A stretch of 37,759 nt of DNA from Quadrisphaera granulorum (GTDB lineage Bacteria; Actinomycetota; Actinomycetes; Actinomycetales; Quadrisphaeraceae): NCBI RefSeq assembly GCF_003149145.1, contig NZ_QGDQ01000039.1, positions 1-37,759 on the forward strand, written 5' to 3'. The notes under the pieces are model-generated. The model had not been told where the DNA came from. It did no database searches and saw only the letters and a program-made list of their open reading frames with translations. Numbering within the stretch: the stretch's first letter is position 1; each line of letters starts with the position of its first letter. Below are positions 36,110-37,759 of the stretch, piece after piece. Made by a program: the position numbers and the translations under genes.

Positions 36110-36172
36110 CGCACTTTCCGCGGCAAGTGCGGCTCCCGGACAGTCGTTGGCGCACTTGCCGCGGAAAGTGCG
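36110..36172 (+). repeat. Palindromic repeat cluster 4 (two copies, opposed)
   Basis: Two 22-bp palindromes lie at 36110-36131 and 36151-36172, 41 bp apart and in opposite orientation as in cluster 3. The cluster begins 17 bp after the deoA stop and ends 15 bp before the promoter hexamer of the small acidic gene. Confidence 0.9.
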
Positions 36173-36186
36173 GGAAGGGGCGTGGT

Positions 36187-36192
36187 TAGCCT
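36187..36192 (+). promoter_or_regulatory. Candidate -10 box of the acidic protein/add operon
   Basis: TAGCCT is followed after seven bases by GTG 36200. This fits a leaderless promoter and places the small gene and add in a transcript separate from deoA. Confidence 0.45.
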
Positions 36193-36199
36193 GGAAGGC

Positions 36200-36382
36200 G
36201 TGAGCGAGACCGACCCCGCCGACGCTGCCGACCAGTTGCGCCCCGCCGTCCCCGACGAGGACGACGCCGCCGCCGACCTCGCGCTCCCCCTCGGCGACGT
36301 GGAGGCTTCCGAGGCCGACGTCATCGACCAGCGCCTCGTGGTTCCGGACCTCGACGAGGACGACGACGAGGAGATCCGCTGA
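36200..36382 (+). CDS. Small acidic protein upstream of add
   Basis: This 60-residue protein is strongly acidic, with about a third Asp and Glu, and no membrane segment. The C-terminal half (EASEADVIDQRLVVPDLDEDDDEE) looks like a conserved actinobacterial small-protein motif, but I cannot name the family. The GTG start follows a TAGCCT hexamer by seven bases. Its stop overlaps the add ATG as ATGA, so translation of the adenosine deaminase is coupled to it. It is probably a disordered regulatory or partner protein; function unknown. Confidence 0.65.
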   Translation: MSETDPADAADQLRPAVPDEDDAAADLALPLGDVEASEADVIDQRLVVPDLDEDDDEEIR

Positions 36383-37482
36383 TGAGCGACCTGCGCGAGC
36401 GTCTGACCCGGGCGCCCAAGGTGGTGCTGCACGACCACCTCGACGGCGGCCTGCGCGCCTCCACCCTGCTGGAGCTGGCCGACGAGATCGGCCACGACCT
36501 GCCCGAGAGCACGCCCGAGGCGCTGGCGGCCTGGGTGCAGCGCCAGGCCGACTCCGGCTCCCTCGCAGCGTTCCTCGAGCCGTTCTCGCACACCACCGCG
36601 GTGCTGCAGACGCCCCACGCGCTGGAGCGGGTGGCGCGCGAGAGCGTGCTCGACCTGGCCGCGGACGGCGTCGTCGTCATGGAGAGCCGGTTCGCGCCGG
36701 AGCTGTCCACCGCAGGTGGGCTGAGCATCGAGGAGGTGCTCGACGCGGTGCTCGCCGGCCTGCATGCCGGTGCCGCGGAGGCCGCCGACGCCGGGCGCCC
36801 GATCCGCGTGGGGGCGATCGTCTGCGCGATGCGCCAGGCCGACAGGTCGCTGGAGGCGGCGCGCGCGGCGCTGTCGCGGCGTGACGCGGGCGTGGTCGGC
36901 TTCGACATTGCCGGCCCGGAGATCGGGTTCCCCGCCACCGACCACGCGGAAGCGTTCGCGCTGCTGCGCTCCGAGCTGTTCCCGTTCACCGTGCACGCCG
37001 GCGAGGCCGTCGGCCCGGAGTCGGTGGCGCAGGCCCTGGCCGTAGGCGCCAGCCGCCTCGGGCACGGCGTGCGGGTGCTGGAGGACGTCACCGTGGGTGG
37101 CGACGACAGCGCCACGGCTGGCAGCGGTCACGCGTCGGCGCGGCCGCACTTCGGCCGGGTGGCCTCCTACGTGCGCGACCGGCAGGTGCCGCTCGAGGTG
37201 TGCCCGCGGTCCAACACGCAGACGGGCACGTCGCCGTCGATCGCCGGGCACCAGGTCACCGCGCTGCGCGACCTCGGCTTCACCATCACGCTGTCCAGCG
37301 ACGACAGACTCTGGACCGGTACCACGCTGACCGACGAGATGGTGCTCCTGGCCGAGGAAGCCGGCTGGGGCTGGGACGACTTCCGCCAGGTCACTCTCGA
37401 CGCGCTTGACGCGGCGTTCATCGGCCAGGACGAGCGGATGGCGCTGCTGGAGCACGTCGTCCTGCCCGGTTGGACCGACTGA
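36382..37482 (+). CDS. add: Adenosine deaminase
   Basis: This 366-residue zinc enzyme converts adenosine and deoxyadenosine to inosine and deoxyinosine. The first metal pair is H17 and H19 in LHDHLDGG. FTVHAGEAVG gives the next His with the catalytic Glu, LGHGVRVLED the general-base His region and LSSDDRLWTGTTLTDE the metal-binding Asp. CPRSNTQTGTSPSIAGH is also typical. ATG 36382 overlaps the acidic protein gene as ATGA. It completes the nucleoside salvage cluster with cdd and deoA. Confidence 0.94.
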   Translation: MSDLRERLTRAPKVVLHDHLDGGLRASTLLELADEIGHDLPESTPEALAAWVQRQADSGSLAAFLEPFSHTTAVLQTPHALERVARESVLDLAADGVVVMESRFAPELSTAGGLSIEEVLDAVLAGLHAGAAEAADAGRPIRVGAIVCAMRQADRSLEAARAALSRRDAGVVGFDIAGPEIGFPATDHAEAFALLRSELFPFTVHAGEAVGPESVAQALAVGASRLGHGVRVLEDVTVGGDDSATAGSGHASARPHFGRVASYVRDRQVPLEVCPRSNTQTGTSPSIAGHQVTALRDLGFTITLSSDDRLWTGTTLTDEMVLLAEEAGWGWDDFRQVTLDALDAAFIGQDERMALLEHVVLPGWTD

Positions 37483-37533
37483 CACCACCCGTCCCCCTCC
37501 GTGATCGAGCCTGTTGCATAAAGCGGGGTGCGC

Positions 37534-37555
37534 CCCCGCCGCTGTAGCGGCGGGG
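37534..37555 (+). other. Hairpin upstream of the transposase gene, possible IS left end region
   Basis: A nine-base perfect stem, CCCCGCCGC with its complement around TGTA, lies 11 bases before the transposase start. The preceding stretch around 37503-37525 (CCTGTTGCATAAAGCGG) is AT-richer than its surroundings and may be the terminal inverted repeat of the insertion sequence. The right end is outside the window, so this cannot be confirmed. Confidence 0.4.
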
Positions 37556-37565
37556 ACGCGATCAT

Positions 37566-37759
37566 GTGCCGGTGGCGCGCCAGTTCCGGTCCTTCGATGT
37601 GGATCAGCCGATGCTGCTGGCCCCCGACATCCGCGACTGGCTGGTCGAGGACGTCGTGTGGGTACTGCGCGACATCGTCGCGCAGTTGGACATCACCGCC
37701 CTGAACAAGCGCTACCGCCGCGGCGGGACCGGGCGGATGGCGTACGACCCGCGGATGCT
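37566..37759 (+). CDS. IS1182-type transposase, 5' part (cut by window end)
   Basis: The frame from GTG 37566 (or GTG 37572) gives about 64 residues and runs off the window. It contains RQFRSFDVDQPMLLAPDIRD, an Asp/Trp-rich segment with DWLVEDVVWVLRDIV, then LDITALNKRYR and a GRMAYDPRM end. This matches the N-terminal DUF772 region of IS1182-type (and related IS5-like) transposases, which insert and excise the element by a DDE mechanism. The catalytic domain lies beyond the window, so I cannot tell if the gene is intact. It marks the edge of the salvage cluster. Confidence 0.75.
   Translation, partial: MPVARQFRSFDVDQPMLLAPDIRDWLVEDVVWVLRDIVAQLDITALNKRYRRGGTGRMAYDPRM

Overview
The window reads as chromosomal DNA of a very GC-rich actinomycete. 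Codons end mostly in G or C, GTG starts are common, many genes look leaderless, and start/stop codons often overlap as ATGA or GTGA. The SdhCDAB order, the GCS2/ATP-grasp fusion and the trpS/2H/YihY neighbourhood also fit Actinomycetes. A Kineosporiales-type host is possible, but I cannot fix the genus. I saw no rRNA, tRNA or CRISPR array.

Layout. 1-1.9 kb, minus strand: an AAA ATPase (OLD/AAA_21 type) followed by a PIN-like nuclease, resembling a defence or toxin pair. 1.9-6.8 kb: the three-gene N-acetylglutaminylglutamine amide (NAGGN) osmoprotectant set, made of an asparagine-synthase-like amidotransferase, a GNAT/ATP-grasp dipeptide synthetase and an M42 peptidase. 7.1-8.0 kb: a protein with a winged-helix-like N-terminus and a DUF559/Vsr-like C-terminus, bracketed by two clusters of a palindromic repeat. 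8.1-11.6 kb, minus strand: galK, galT and a DeoR-type regulator. 11.7-14.7 kb: trpS, a 2H phosphoesterase and a YihY/BrkB membrane protein preceded by a probable leader peptide. 14.7-19.2 kb: a GCS2/ATP-grasp fusion enzyme translationally coupled to an S9 peptidase. 19.3-22.1 kb: an amidohydrolase converging on a secreted beta-propeller protein. 22.3-25.8 kb, minus strand: sdhCDAB. 26.1-28.5 kb: manC and an M20 amidohydrolase. 28.7-37.5 kb: a nucleoside uptake and salvage region with a BMP lipoprotein, an ABC ATPase, two permeases, cytidine deaminase, thymidine phosphorylase, a small acidic protein and adenosine deaminase. The window ends inside an IS1182-type transposase.

How the parts work together. 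The BMP/ABC system should import nucleosides, which Cdd, DeoA and Add then deaminate or cleave. GalT and GalK form part of the Leloir pathway under a DeoR-type repressor. The NAGGN trio makes and may turn over a compatible solute.

The most unusual signal is a 22-bp palindrome (half-site CGCACTTKCCG followed by its reverse complement). It occurs ten times in four intergenic clusters, and neighbouring copies always start 41 or 42 bp apart, about four helical turns. Next is a 33-codon mini-ORF built of in-frame 15-bp tandem repeats. It joins the nucleoside ABC ATPase gene to its permease gene through GTGA overlaps at both ends.
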